This document shows, in pieces, positions 1 through 9,583 of a DNA stretch of 35,850 nt. This DNA comes from Bacteroidales bacterium (GTDB lineage: Bacteria > Bacteroidota > Bacteroidia > Bacteroidales > VadinHA17): NCBI GenBank assembly GCA_024762655.1, contig JANTHB010000034.1, positions 1 through 35,850 of the forward strand. Direction: 5' to 3'. The notes under the pieces are model-generated. The model had not been told where the DNA came from, searched no databases, and saw nothing but the letters and a program-made list of their open reading frames with translations. The position numbers and the translations under genes are program-made. Within the stretch, counting starts at the first letter, position 1; every line of letters begins with the position of its first letter.

Positions 1-91
1 GGGAGAGATTAGGCTCTGAGAACCTCTAGCAACCCCCCCGGCAACGGAGGAAGGTGCTAAAACCTAATCCCGGCTTTTCGGGAGATGATAA
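1..91 (+). promoter_or_regulatory. SAM-I (S-box) riboswitch aptamer, 5' edge cut by window start
   Basis: The stretch carries the conserved S-box core: AACCTCTAGCAACC (21-34) followed by AAGGTGCTAAAACC (51-64). P3 is capped by CCCCCG-GCAA-CGGAGG (35-50). P4 is CCCG/CGGG (69-72 with 79-82). GATTAGG (7-13) in loop 2 is fully complementary to CCTAATC (63-69), which fits the S-box pseudoknot. The strand AGATGATAA (83-91) should be the 3' half of P1, so its 5' partner lies upstream of base 1. The gene order behind it (metY, metX, hom, metH, metF) fits SAM-dependent repression. No clear intrinsic terminator with a U tract follows, so the expression platform is unclear. Confidence 0.87.
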
Positions 92-107
92 ATTTAATGC
101 TAGGACC

Positions 108-227
108 ATGAAAAAATCAGAGCAGAGTACTACAGTCAAAAAACAGCAGACCGGTACGTCTGTTTCTTACATCCATCTTTCTTTCCGCAATTTCATTATG
201 CCACTCATGCCTATGTGCATGTGCTAG
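108..227 (+). CDS. Candidate Met/Cys-rich leader peptide, 39 aa
   Basis: An ATG at 108, preceded by AGGA, opens a 39-codon frame closed by TAG at 225-227. The N-terminal half is basic and polar (MKKSEQSTT...), then comes SYIHLSFRNFI, and the last nine residues are MPLMPMCMC. Four Met and two Cys codons fall in the final nine codons, directly before the stop. The frame sits between a SAM riboswitch and metY, whose enzyme makes homocysteine from sulfide. This is the arrangement of an attenuation leader peptide, where ribosome speed over codons for the pathway product controls the downstream genes. The strong hairpin at 227-253 starts on the stop codon. I do not recognise it as a named family; translation and function are inferred. 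An internal ATG at 198 is an alternative start. Confidence 0.6.
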   Translation: MKKSEQSTTVKKQQTGTSVSYIHLSFRNFIMPLMPMCMC

Positions 228-253
228 CCTTCAGCCTCATGGGGTTGTAAGGC
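227..253 (+). promoter_or_regulatory. Strong hairpin starting at the leader ORF stop codon
   Basis: GCCTTCAGCCT (227-237) pairs with GGGTTG-T-AAGGC (242-253), giving 11 pairs including two G-U pairs, one bulged T and a CATG loop. The first stem base is the last base of the leader stop codon. A ribosome paused on the Met/Cys codons at 207-224 would cover the 5' strand and block folding. There is no U tract after it. Confidence 0.55.
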
Positions 254-262
254 GAGGATTAC

Positions 263-281
263 CCTGCCATCATCGGGCAGG
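263..281 (+). promoter_or_regulatory. Second hairpin in the metY leader
   Basis: CCTGCC (263-268) pairs with GGCAGG (276-281) around a 7-nt loop. AT-rich sequence follows, but no U tract, so it is not a canonical intrinsic terminator. It lies 50 bases upstream of the metY start and may belong to the expression platform of the riboswitch or leader ORF. Confidence 0.45.
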
Positions 282-285
282 ATAG

Positions 286-1626
<1,341 letters not shown>

Positions 1627-1630
1627 CCCT

Positions 1631-2647
1631 ATGGCCCCGGAAAAAATAAAAATAACGGAACCCTTTCCGCTCGAAGCGGGAGGTGTACTGCCCGGAGTGG
1701 AGATTACCTGGCATACTTTCGGTACCCTGAACCATGCCGGAGACAATGTGATCTGGGTGTGCCATGCCCTGACCGCCAATTCCGACGTAAGTGAATGGTG
1801 GCCGGGCATGGTGGGCCCGGGGCTGTTGCTGGATACGGATAAATATTTTATTGTATGTGCCAATATTCTGGGATCCTGTTACGGTTCTACCGGGCCTATG
1901 TCCGTCAATCCCCAAACGGGAAAACCCTGGTTCCGCTCTTTTCCGCTGATCACTTTCCGGGATGTGGTGAGAGGACACGAACTGGTGCGGAAACACCTGG
2001 GCATAAAAAAGATACGAATGATCATCGGCGGGTCTATCGGGGGACAGCAGGCCCTGGAGTATGCCATTATGTATCCGGACCTGATTGAACGGCTGGTTTT
2101 TTTGGCCTCCAGTGTCCGGTATGCCCCCTGGGGAATTGCTTTCAGCCAGTCTATGCGCCTGGCCATAGAGGCAGATCCTACCTTTGAAAAGGATATCCCG
2201 GGCGGGGGAAACAAAGGGTTGAGGGCTGCCCGTTCCATCGCTTTGCTGAGCTATCGGAATGATGCCATCTATAATAAAACACAGAGGGAAGAAGATGAAA
2301 ACAAACTGAAGGATTTCCGGGCTTCTTCCTATCAAAATTACCAGGGGGACAAGCTGGTACGCCGTTTTGACGCTTATACGTATTATCTGCTTACCCTTTT
2401 GTCAGATACGCACAATGTGGGACGTGGCCGGGGAGGTGTGGAAAAAGCCCTGCAACAGATCAAAGCCCGCGTGCTCTCGGTAGGGATCTCAAGTGATCTG
2501 TTGTTCCCGGTTTATGAACAAAAATACCTTGCGGAACATGTAAAAAACGGGAAGTATGTTGAAATGGATTCCCTGTACGGCCACGACGGGTTCCTGGTAG
2601 AAACGGAAAAACTGACGGAAATGATTAGACCGTTTTTGGAAGAATGA
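1631..2647 (+). CDS. metX: Homoserine O-acyltransferase (MetX type)
   Basis: This alpha/beta-hydrolase-fold enzyme activates homoserine by acyl transfer, giving the substrate of the preceding gene. The expected triad is visible: nucleophile Ser135 in GGSIGGQQAL, Asp289 in SSDLLFP and His318 in GHDGFL. The family core (WHTFGTLN, VCHALTANSD, GSCYGSTGP) is intact, and 338 aa is slightly short of the usual 350-380. Pairing with metY argues for acetyl-CoA as donor. Sequence alone does not exclude succinyl-CoA, since MetX enzymes of both specificities are known. An ATG at 1623 overlapping the metY stop closes after a few codons, so 1631 is the start. Confidence 0.95.
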   Translation: MAPEKIKITEPFPLEAGGVLPGVEITWHTFGTLNHAGDNVIWVCHALTANSDVSEWWPGMVGPGLLLDTDKYFIVCANILGSCYGSTGPMSVNPQTGKPWFRSFPLITFRDVVRGHELVRKHLGIKKIRMIIGGSIGGQQALEYAIMYPDLIERLVFLASSVRYAPWGIAFSQSMRLAIEADPTFEKDIPGGGNKGLRAARSIALLSYRNDAIYNKTQREEDENKLKDFRASSYQNYQGDKLVRRFDAYTYYLLTLLSDTHNVGRGRGGVEKALQQIKARVLSVGISSDLLFPVYEQKYLAEHVKNGKYVEMDSLYGHDGFLVETEKLTEMIRPFLEE

Positions 2648-2719
2648 CTCCTCCCCCTTGTTATCCTTAGTCCGCAAGGCGAAGGATGACCTGCCCTTCC
2701 CTCGGGGAGGGGGTTGGAG
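2648..2719. repeat. Imperfect palindrome in the metX-hom gap
   Basis: CTCC-T-CCCCC (2648-2657) pairs with GGGGG-TT-GGAG (2709-2719). GTTATCCTT (2660-2668) pairs with AAGGATGAC (2682-2690) inside it. The CCCTCGGGGAGGG part could form a competing hairpin. It fills most of the 92-base gap within the operon and looks like a small REP- or MITE-type element, or an intra-operon RNA processing site. Confidence 0.5.
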
Positions 2720-2739
2720 AGGGATAAAAAATATAACAG

Positions 2740-3951
2740 ATGAACCGACAAAACGTAAAAATAGGATTATTCGGCTACGGGGTGGTAGGTCAGGGACTGC
2801 ATGATGTCCTGAACAAAAGCCGTGGTTTTCATGCCGATATCAAACGCATCTGTGTGAAACACCGCAATAAGAAGCGCCGCCTTCCCATGCATTATTTTAC
2901 CTGGGACAAAAAGGATATTCTCAACGATCCGGAAATCAATCTTGTGGTAGAGTTGATAGATGATGCGGAAGAAGCTTTTGACATCGTTTCCACCGCGCTC
3001 TCACAGGGTAAAAACGTGGTAACAGCCAACAAGAAAATGGTGGCCGAACGCATGGACGAATTAATAAGTATTCAGGAAAAAAACAACGTTTCTCTTTTGT
3101 ATGAAGGAGCTGTGTGCGGAGCCATTCCGGTCATCAGAAACCTGGAAGAATATTACGACAACGAGCTGCTTTTCTCCATTCGCGGGATATTCAACGGTTC
3201 AACCAATTATATTTTATCTAAAATGTTCAATGAAAACCGGGACTACGAAGAGGTATTACGGGAAGCTCAGAACCTGGGCTTCGCAGAGAGTGATCCCTGG
3301 CTTGATGTCTCGGGTACCGATGCAAACTATAAGTTGAGTATCATCATGGAACATGCCTATGGGCTTTATATACGGCCTGAAAATATTTTTCATCTGGGGA
3401 TCACCAATATCAATTCACAGGACATGCAGTTTGCCCGGGAGAAAGGGTACCGTATTAAGCTGGTCCCTTATGCCGGGAGGGTAGGAAAGGATGAACTTAC
3501 CGGTTTTGTTTTACCCCGGTTTTTAACTGCTGATAAGAAACTTTTTTCGGTAGATAATGAATTTAACGGCGTGGTGGTTGAAGCCGCTTTCGCGGAAAAG
3601 CAGTTTTTTTATGGCAAAGGTGCCGGGGGACACCCTACCGGGTCGGCGGTCTTGTCGGATATCTCGGCCAATTCATTCTTTTATGCCTATGAATACAAAA
3701 AAAGAAAACAAAATCTGGGATTATATTATACGACTGATGTAACTTTGGAAGTTTATTTCAGGTATCAGGATAAGAAAGACATAGATCTGCTGGATTTTGA
3801 CGAAATTACGGAAAGCTATACAGGACCTGCGTATAATTATAGGATTGGGAAGATACATCTGCAGGAACTCTTTGTAAAGAAAGGAGACCTATTAAAGAAG
3901 AATGTGAGCGTGATCAATACGGGTTTCAAACCGGAAAAAAGAAACATATGA
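2740..3951 (+). CDS. hom: Homoserine dehydrogenase, monofunctional, no recognisable ACT domain
   Basis: It reduces aspartate semialdehyde to homoserine, which MetX then acylates. The Rossmann motif is G12-Y-G14-VV-G17. The catalytic domain shows [34 protein letters not shown] and [19 protein letters not shown], all typical of the family. At 403 aa, the last 80 residues (from about [13 protein letters not shown]) do not read like a normal ACT domain with its hydrophobic PGVLA-type turn, so classical threonine feedback may be missing. That suggests a methionine-dedicated isozyme. Its stop overlaps the metH start (ATGA), implying translational coupling. Confidence 0.92.
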   Translation: MNRQNVKIGLFGYGVVGQGLHDVLNKSRGFHADIKRICVKHRNKKRRLPMHYFTWDKKDILNDPEINLVVELIDDAEEAFDIVSTALSQGKNVVTANKKMVAERMDELISIQEKNNVSLLYEGAVCGAIPVIRNLEEYYDNELLFSIRGIFNGSTNYILSKMFNENRDYEEVLREAQNLGFAESDPWLDVSGTDANYKLSIIMEHAYGLYIRPENIFHLGITNINSQDMQFAREKGYRIKLVPYAGRVGKDELTGFVLPRFLTADKKLFSVDNEFNGVVVEAAFAEKQFFYGKGAGGHPTGSAVLSDISANSFFYAYEYKKRKQNLGLYYTTDVTLEVYFRYQDKKDIDLLDFDEITESYTGPAYNYRIGKIHLQELFVKKGDLLKKNVSVINTGFKPEKRNI

Positions 3952-6900
3952 AAAAAAAGGAAATACAAAAAATCCTGCAGAATCGCATATTGGTAATGGA
4001 CGGGGCCATGGGGACTATGATCCAGGATTTCGGACTACAGGAAGAGGATTACCGCGGGGAGAGGTTCCGGGATTACGACACCCCTTTGAAAGGCAACAAT
4101 GATTTGCTGGTGCTGACCCGTGCGGAGGTAATACGGAGTATACACGAACAGTATCTTGAGGCGGGGGCTGATTTTATTGAGACGAATACCTTCAATGCCA
4201 ACCGTATATCCCTGGCTGATTACAGGATGGAAGATCTTGCTTATGAGATCAATGTGGCGGCAGCACGCCTGGCACGACAGACGGCTGATGAGTTTACAAA
4301 AAAGACCCCCGGGAAGCCCCGGTTTGTCATTGGCTCCATGGGCCCTACCAATAAAACGGCTTCTATGTCTCCCAAAGTGGAAGATCCGGGATACCGTGCC
4401 GTTACCTTCGATGATCTGAGGGATGCATATGCCATACAGGCGCGGGGGCTGATTGAGGGAGGGGTGGATCTGTTGATGCTGGAGACCGTCTTTGATACCC
4501 TGAACGCCAAAGCCGGACTCTATGGCATTCAGGAAGTTTTCCGGGAAACAGGCAAAGAAGTGCCCGTAATGGTCTCGGCAACGATTGTGGATGCCAGTGG
4601 ACGAACCCTCTCGGGACAGACTCTTGAAGCTTTTGTAATATCCGTGTCTCATGCTCCGTTGTTCAGCATCGGACTGAACTGTTCGCTGGGGGCAAAAGAA
4701 ATAGAGCCGTTTGTGGAAGAACTCTCCGCGATAACCTCTCTGCCCGTAAGCGTGCATCCCAATGCCGGATTTCCTAATCAGTTCGGGGAGTATGAATCTT
4801 CCCCGGAAGAGATGGGAGAAGTACTGGAACGCCTGATGGACGGCGGACATGTTAATATCATCGGGGGATGCTGTGGAACCACTCCTGAACATATTAAAGC
4901 ATTTGTTGCAAGAGCAAAAGGCAAAAAACCGCGTACGCTGCCTGAGAAAAAACCATTGCTTCAACTTAGCGGCCTGGAACCTTTAAAGGTCTTTGAAGAA
5001 AGCAATCTGATCAATATAGGTGAACGAACCAATGTGTCTGGTTCGCGGAAATTTGCCCGTCTGATCAGGGAAGAGAACTATGAAGAAGCTTTGTCCGTGG
5101 CCCGGCAACAGGTGGAAAACGGGGCCCAGGTGATAGATGTGAGCATGGATGATGCTATGCTGGATGCGGAAAAGGCCATGGTATATTTTCTCAACCTGCT
5201 GGCCGCCGACCCGGAAATTGCCCGGGTACCTGTAATGATAGATTCGTCCAAATGGGAAATTCTGGAGGCGGGATTAAAGTGTTTGCAGGGAAAAGGAATC
5301 GTCAACTCCATCAGCCTGAAGGAAGGTGAAGAAGACTTTTTGAATAAAGCGGACAAGATCAGAAAATACGGAGCGGCAGCTATCGTGATGGCCTTTGATG
5401 AAGAGGGTCAGGCAACCACTTTCGAAAGAAAAACAGAGATTGCCCGGAGAGCGTACCGGCTCCTTACGGAAAAAATTCATTTTCCGCCGGAAGACATTGT
5501 TTTTGACCTGAACATTCTGGCGATAGGTACCGGCATGGAAGAGCATGCGGATTATGCGGTCCACTTTATCAAAGCGGTGAAATGGGTGAAGGATAACCTG
5601 CCTTATGTTCATACCAGCGGGGGAGTGAGTAATCTTTCTTTTTCCTTTCGCGGGCATAATGTGATCCGCGAGGCCATACACTCTTCTTTTCTGTATCATG
5701 CCATACAGGCCGGACTGGATATGGCCATTGTCAATGCGGGCAACCTGCCTTTGTATGACGATATCCCTAAGGATTTGCTGGAGCTGGTGGAAGATCTGAT
5801 CTTCAACCGCCGGCCGGATGCTACGGAGCGGTTGCTGGAATATGCCGAAACCGCAGGAAAAACAGAAAGCAAGGGAAAAACGGAAAAAGACGCCTGGCGG
5901 AAAAAACCACTCAAAGAACGGATCATCCATTCCCTGGTAAAAGGTATTGCCGATTTTGTGGAAGAGGATATGCAGGAAGCGATCGGCGCTTATCCTTCAG
6001 CCCTGGACATCATTGAAGGGCCTATGATGGATGGGATGAATATTGTCGGGGATTTGTTCGGATCGGGAAAGATGTTCCTGCCCCAGGTAATAAAGAGCGC
6101 ACGCGTGATGAAAAAAGCGGTGGCTGTTCTGGAACCGGTACTGGAAAAAGAAAAAGCTGCCGGGGGGAAAAGACAAACCGCCGGAAAAGTTTTGCTGGCA
6201 ACGGTGAAAGGAGATGTACACGATATAGGAAAAAATATTGTAGGCATTGTTTTACAGTGTAATAATTATGAAATCATTGACTTGGGGGTGATGGTTCCTG
6301 CAGAGAAAATCCTGGAAACAGCCCACAGGGAAAAAGCGGATATCATCGGGCTGAGCGGACTGATTACCCCTTCGCTTGAGGAAATGGTACATGTGGCGGA
6401 CGAGATGAAAAAGAAAAACTTCGAACAACCCCTCATGATCGGAGGAGCAACCACCTCGGTGCTGCACACAGCCGTAAAAATACAGCCACATTACCCCAAC
6501 GGGGTTATCCATGTCAAAGATGCTTCGAAAAGTGTAACGGTGGTGAGCAACCTTCTCTCGGAAGCAAAAGAGAATTTTCTCAGGGAGGTGGATACCCAAT
6601 ATGAAGATCTCCGGACCATGAACCGCAAAATCCCCAGGAAATTTCTGACGCTGGACAAAGCACGGGAAAACAAACCGAAACTGCCCTGGCAAACTTACAA
6701 ATCTCCTGTGCCACGCCGGCAGGGTATCACGGTCTTTGAGGATGTTCCTTTGCCAACCATTATTCCTTTTATCGACTGGACTTTCTTTTTCCATGTGTGG
6801 GAGCTGAAAGGAAGGTTCCCTGATATTCTCGATCATCCTCAAAAAGGGAAAGAAGCTACCCGTGTTTATAAAGAGGCTTTGGATTTTCTGGACCGTTTGG

Positions 6901-7625
6901 TGGAAGACAGGATACTGAAAGTGCAGGCTGTGACAGGAATCTTTCCGGCTGCTTCCGAAGGAGATGATATCGTGGTGTTTGAGAACGAGGGACGGAAAAA
7001 TCTTAAAGGCAAACTTTTCCAATTGCGACAACAGGAAGCCAAAACCTCTTCGGGACACAATCTTTGTCTGAGTGATTTTGTAGCCCCGGCAGAGAGTGGT
7101 GTAAACGATTATATCGGTACGTTTGCGGTGACCGCTGGTGTAGGTATTGAATATTATCTGGAAAAATATCAGAAAGAGCATGATGACTATGGTGCTGTAA
7201 TGGTAAAGGCCCTGGCAGACAGGCTAGCCGAAGCAGCTACCGAATGGCTTCACCTGAAAGTGAGAAAAGAGCTGTGGGGCTTCTCTTCAGATGAAGAACT
7301 TACGCTGGAAGATCTGTTCCAGACAAGGTACAGGGGTATCAGACCGGCATACGGGTATCCGGCATGTCCGGATCATGCGGGTAAAAAAGACCTGTTTGAA
7401 ATTCTGGAGGCAGAGAAGCACATACATATCCGGTTGACTGAAAATTTTGCCATGGAACCCGGCGCCTCGGTGAGCGGACTGATCTTCTCACATCCCGAAT
7501 CCACATACTTCGACATCAGAAAGATCCTTAATGACCAGCTAGAGGATTATGCAAGAAGAAAAAACCTGCCGGTGGAAACCGTAAAAAAACATTTGCTACA
7601 CATTTTGTATCAGGAAGAAAAATAA
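3948..7625 (+). CDS. metH: Cobalamin-dependent methionine synthase, full length
   Basis: It transfers the methyl group of 5-methyl-THF to homocysteine through methylcobalamin. At 1225 aa it matches the classical four-module protein. The homocysteine/zinc domain spans about 1-325, with ligands Cys245 (LNCSLGAKE) and Cys308-Cys309 ([10 protein letters not shown]). The pterin domain spans about 350-620 ([23 protein letters not shown]). The cobalamin domain spans about 650-890, with His758 in [11 protein letters not shown] and the [11 protein letters not shown] loop. The reactivation domain runs from about 900 to the end ([15 protein letters not shown]). A fused activation domain means a flavodoxin-type reductant is needed. 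I saw no cobalamin riboswitch upstream, so control probably comes from the operon promoter and riboswitch. Confidence 0.98.
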   Translation: MKKKEIQKILQNRILVMDGAMGTMIQDFGLQEEDYRGERFRDYDTPLKGNNDLLVLTRAEVIRSIHEQYLEAGADFIETNTFNANRISLADYRMEDLAYEINVAAARLARQTADEFTKKTPGKPRFVIGSMGPTNKTASMSPKVEDPGYRAVTFDDLRDAYAIQARGLIEGGVDLLMLETVFDTLNAKAGLYGIQEVFRETGKEVPVMVSATIVDASGRTLSGQTLEAFVISVSHAPLFSIGLNCSLGAKEIEPFVEELSAITSLPVSVHPNAGFPNQFGEYESSPEEMGEVLERLMDGGHVNIIGGCCGTTPEHIKAFVARAKGKKPRTLPEKKPLLQLSGLEPLKVFEESNLINIGERTNVSGSRKFARLIREENYEEALSVARQQVENGAQVIDVSMDDAMLDAEKAMVYFLNLLAADPEIARVPVMIDSSKWEILEAGLKCLQGKGIVNSISLKEGEEDFLNKADKIRKYGAAAIVMAFDEEGQATTFERKTEIARRAYRLLTEKIHFPPEDIVFDLNILAIGTGMEEHADYAVHFIKAVKWVKDNLPYVHTSGGVSNLSFSFRGHNVIREAIHSSFLYHAIQAGLDMAIVNAGNLPLYDDIPKDLLELVEDLIFNRRPDATERLLEYAETAGKTESKGKTEKDAWRKKPLKERIIHSLVKGIADFVEEDMQEAIGAYPSALDIIEGPMMDGMNIVGDLFGSGKMFLPQVIKSARVMKKAVAVLEPVLEKEKAAGGKRQTAGKVLLATVKGDVHDIGKNIVGIVLQCNNYEIIDLGVMVPAEKILETAHREKADIIGLSGLITPSLEEMVHVADEMKKKNFEQPLMIGGATTSVLHTAVKIQPHYPNGVIHVKDASKSVTVVSNLLSEAKENFLREVDTQYEDLRTMNRKIPRKFLTLDKARENKPKLPWQTYKSPVPRRQGITVFEDVPLPTIIPFIDWTFFFHVWELKGRFPDILDHPQKGKEATRVYKEALDFLDRLVEDRILKVQAVTGIFPAASEGDDIVVFENEGRKNLKGKLFQLRQQEAKTSSGHNLCLSDFVAPAESGVNDYIGTFAVTAGVGIEYYLEKYQKEHDDYGAVMVKALADRLAEAATEWLHLKVRKELWGFSSDEELTLEDLFQTRYRGIRPAYGYPACPDHAGKKDLFEILEAEKHIHIRLTENFAMEPGASVSGLIFSHPESTYFDIRKILNDQLEDYARRKNLPVETVKKHLLHILYQEEK

Positions 7626-7724
7626 TTTTCCCGACCTGTTCTTGTTGTCTTCCGCCTGACAGGAAGCAGGGGTCTGAGAATACAGGAAACATGAAAGAAA
7701 ATAAGAAATAAGAAATAAAAAGAT

Positions 7725-8684
7725 ATGGGGAAAAAAGTAATAGAAACGATCAAAAACGCTGACAAAACGCTCTTTTCATTTGAATTACTCCCTCCGCCAA
7801 AAGGGCAGGGAATTGAGTATATATATAAAATTATGGACTCGCTGATTGAGTTCAATCCGGCCTATGTGAATATTACCTATCATCAGGAAGAAGTGGTATA
7901 CCGGAAGGTCAAAGGGAATCTACTTGAAAGAAGGGTGGTATGGAAAAGACCGGGGACGGTGGCTATTTCGGCAGCCATAAAATATAAATATGGCGTTATG
8001 GTGGTGCCGCATCTGATATGTGGAGGTTTTACCCGTGAGGAGACAGAGAACGCTCTGATTGACCTGAACTTCCTGGACATACACAATGTGTTGGTGGTCA
8101 GGGGAGATCCTTTGCCCGGCAGCAAAGTCTTTATTCCCGAAGAAGGAGGGCATGTCCATGCGATTGACCTGGTGAAGCAGGTAATAGATCTGAACAAAGG
8201 AATTTATATAGACCCGGAGCTGATCAATCCCCAACCTACTGATTTTTCTGTGGGGGTGGCAGGGTACTCTGAGAAACATCCCGAATCGCCGAACTTCGAA
8301 TCGGATATACATTTTCTGAAAAAGAAAGTTGAAGCAGGGGCCGAATATATCGTTACGCAGATGTTTTTTGACAACAGGAAATTTTTTGAATTCGAGAAAC
8401 GCTGCCGGGAGGCGGGGATCAATGTGCCTGTTATCCCGGGGATCAAACCGGTTTCCACCCGAAAGCAACTTACCTATCTGCCCAAAACGTTTAACATTGA
8501 TATGCCCGAAGACCTGGTGAAAGAGATCCTGAAATGTAAGAATAACGAAGAGGTTTATGAACTGGGCATTGAGTGGGGTATCCGGCAGGTCCGGGAACTG
8601 ATGGACCACGGGGTGCCCGTAATACATTTTTACACCATGGGACGCACGGATAATGTGCGCAGAATTGCGGAAGAGGTATTCTAG
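7725..8684 (+). CDS. metF: 5,10-methylenetetrahydrofolate reductase
   Basis: This FAD-dependent enzyme makes 5-methyl-THF, the methyl donor of MetH, and closes the operon's logic. The family's catalytic glutamate is Glu20 in FSFELLPPPKG. VRGDP, QMFFDN and PGIKPVSTRKQ follow in the usual order. At 319 aa it is a normal bacterial length of about 300-320. A 99-base AT-rich gap separates it from metH and has an AAGAAATA-like tandem run just before the start. No promoter is obvious there, so it is probably co-transcribed. Confidence 0.96.
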   Translation: MGKKVIETIKNADKTLFSFELLPPPKGQGIEYIYKIMDSLIEFNPAYVNITYHQEEVVYRKVKGNLLERRVVWKRPGTVAISAAIKYKYGVMVVPHLICGGFTREETENALIDLNFLDIHNVLVVRGDPLPGSKVFIPEEGGHVHAIDLVKQVIDLNKGIYIDPELINPQPTDFSVGVAGYSEKHPESPNFESDIHFLKKKVEAGAEYIVTQMFFDNRKFFEFEKRCREAGINVPVIPGIKPVSTRKQLTYLPKTFNIDMPEDLVKEILKCKNNEEVYELGIEWGIRQVRELMDHGVPVIHFYTMGRTDNVRRIAEEVF

Positions 8685-8740
8685 AACGGATTCTTTGTTT
8701 TCCCTGTTTACTGAATCTTTTCTGCCGGCAGGCCTTCTAT

Positions 8741-9511
8741 CTATGCCGACAAAAGGTTCTCGTTTTTCAGGACCTTCTTCGCCTCTTCATATCCGATCCG
8801 GTACATCTCCCGGGCTTTAGACATATCGAAAATCCCAAATCCTTTCAGTTTTTGCGGATCGATGCGGATATCACATTTTTGCATGTTCTGGTTGACACTG
8901 GCCAGGATACGCAGATAAAAACTCCATTCAGCCACCTTAATCAATCCCGAAATATTCTCTTCTTCGTATTGAGGATTGATATTGACACCGATGAGCCGTG
9001 CACAAAGCTCCTGAATGGGTGTTACCGGCAACACATCGAAGATTCCGCCGTCGAGGTACCGGTATTTCCCAATCCGGTGGGGTTCGAAAAGGACAGGGAT
9101 GCTTGAAGAAGCAATGATCACATCCGGCAGGGGTCCCTGGTGGATATACTCTACTCTTCCCTTGTTAAGATTCGTAACCGTAATCCAAAGCGGCTTTTCC
9201 AGTTCCTCAAAAGTTTTGGCACGCAGATAGGTACGGATCAGATCGCGCAGGCCTGTAAGCTTAAGAAAACCGCTGCGGGGAACGGTAAACTTTATCAGTG
9301 AGAATATCTTCTTTTCGATGAACATGGCAAGAATCTCTTCAGGAGAATACCCATCGGCATAAAAGGCGCCAACGATGGAACCGGCACTGACCCCGGAAAT
9401 AATATCCGGGGAAATCCCTTCTTCTTCCAGGGCCTGAATCACCCCCAGATGTGCAAAACCCCGTGCACCCCCGCCACTTAAGACGAGGCCTGTATTATAA
9501 TTGTGTTTCAT
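8741..9511 (-). CDS. Patatin-like phospholipase family protein (RssA/YlbK type)
   Basis: A 256-aa serine hydrolase of the patatin/NTE fold. The oxyanion-hole motif GGGARG is at residues 13-18. The nucleophile is Ser42 in GVSAG, and the Asp of the catalytic dyad is Asp154 in LDGG. The short single-domain form without a signal peptide or beta-barrel resembles cytosolic RssA/YlbK proteins. The substrate cannot be told from sequence. It converges on metF and diverges from rnr over a 72-base AT-rich gap. Confidence 0.9.
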   Translation of the reverse strand: MKHNYNTGLVLSGGGARGFAHLGVIQALEEEGISPDIISGVSAGSIVGAFYADGYSPEEILAMFIEKKIFSLIKFTVPRSGFLKLTGLRDLIRTYLRAKTFEELEKPLWITVTNLNKGRVEYIHQGPLPDVIIASSSIPVLFEPHRIGKYRYLDGGIFDVLPVTPIQELCARLIGVNINPQYEEENISGLIKVAEWSFYLRILASVNQNMQKCDIRIDPQKLKGFGIFDMSKAREMYRIGYEEAKKVLKNENLLSA

Positions 9512-9583
9512 AATTATATATATATCAAACTAAATCATTAATTTCACAAAAATTTTTTATTCAACAATATACAACAGAATTTT

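Noticed and set aside
263-281. Classical intrinsic terminator for the SAM riboswitch
   Set aside because: The stem is good, but the following bases are ATAGCTAATTT, not a U run, so I list it only as a hairpin.
8722-8731. CTGCCGGCAG palindrome between metF and the patatin gene
   Set aside because: A short 10-bp palindrome without loop or U tract; too little to call a terminator or repeat element.
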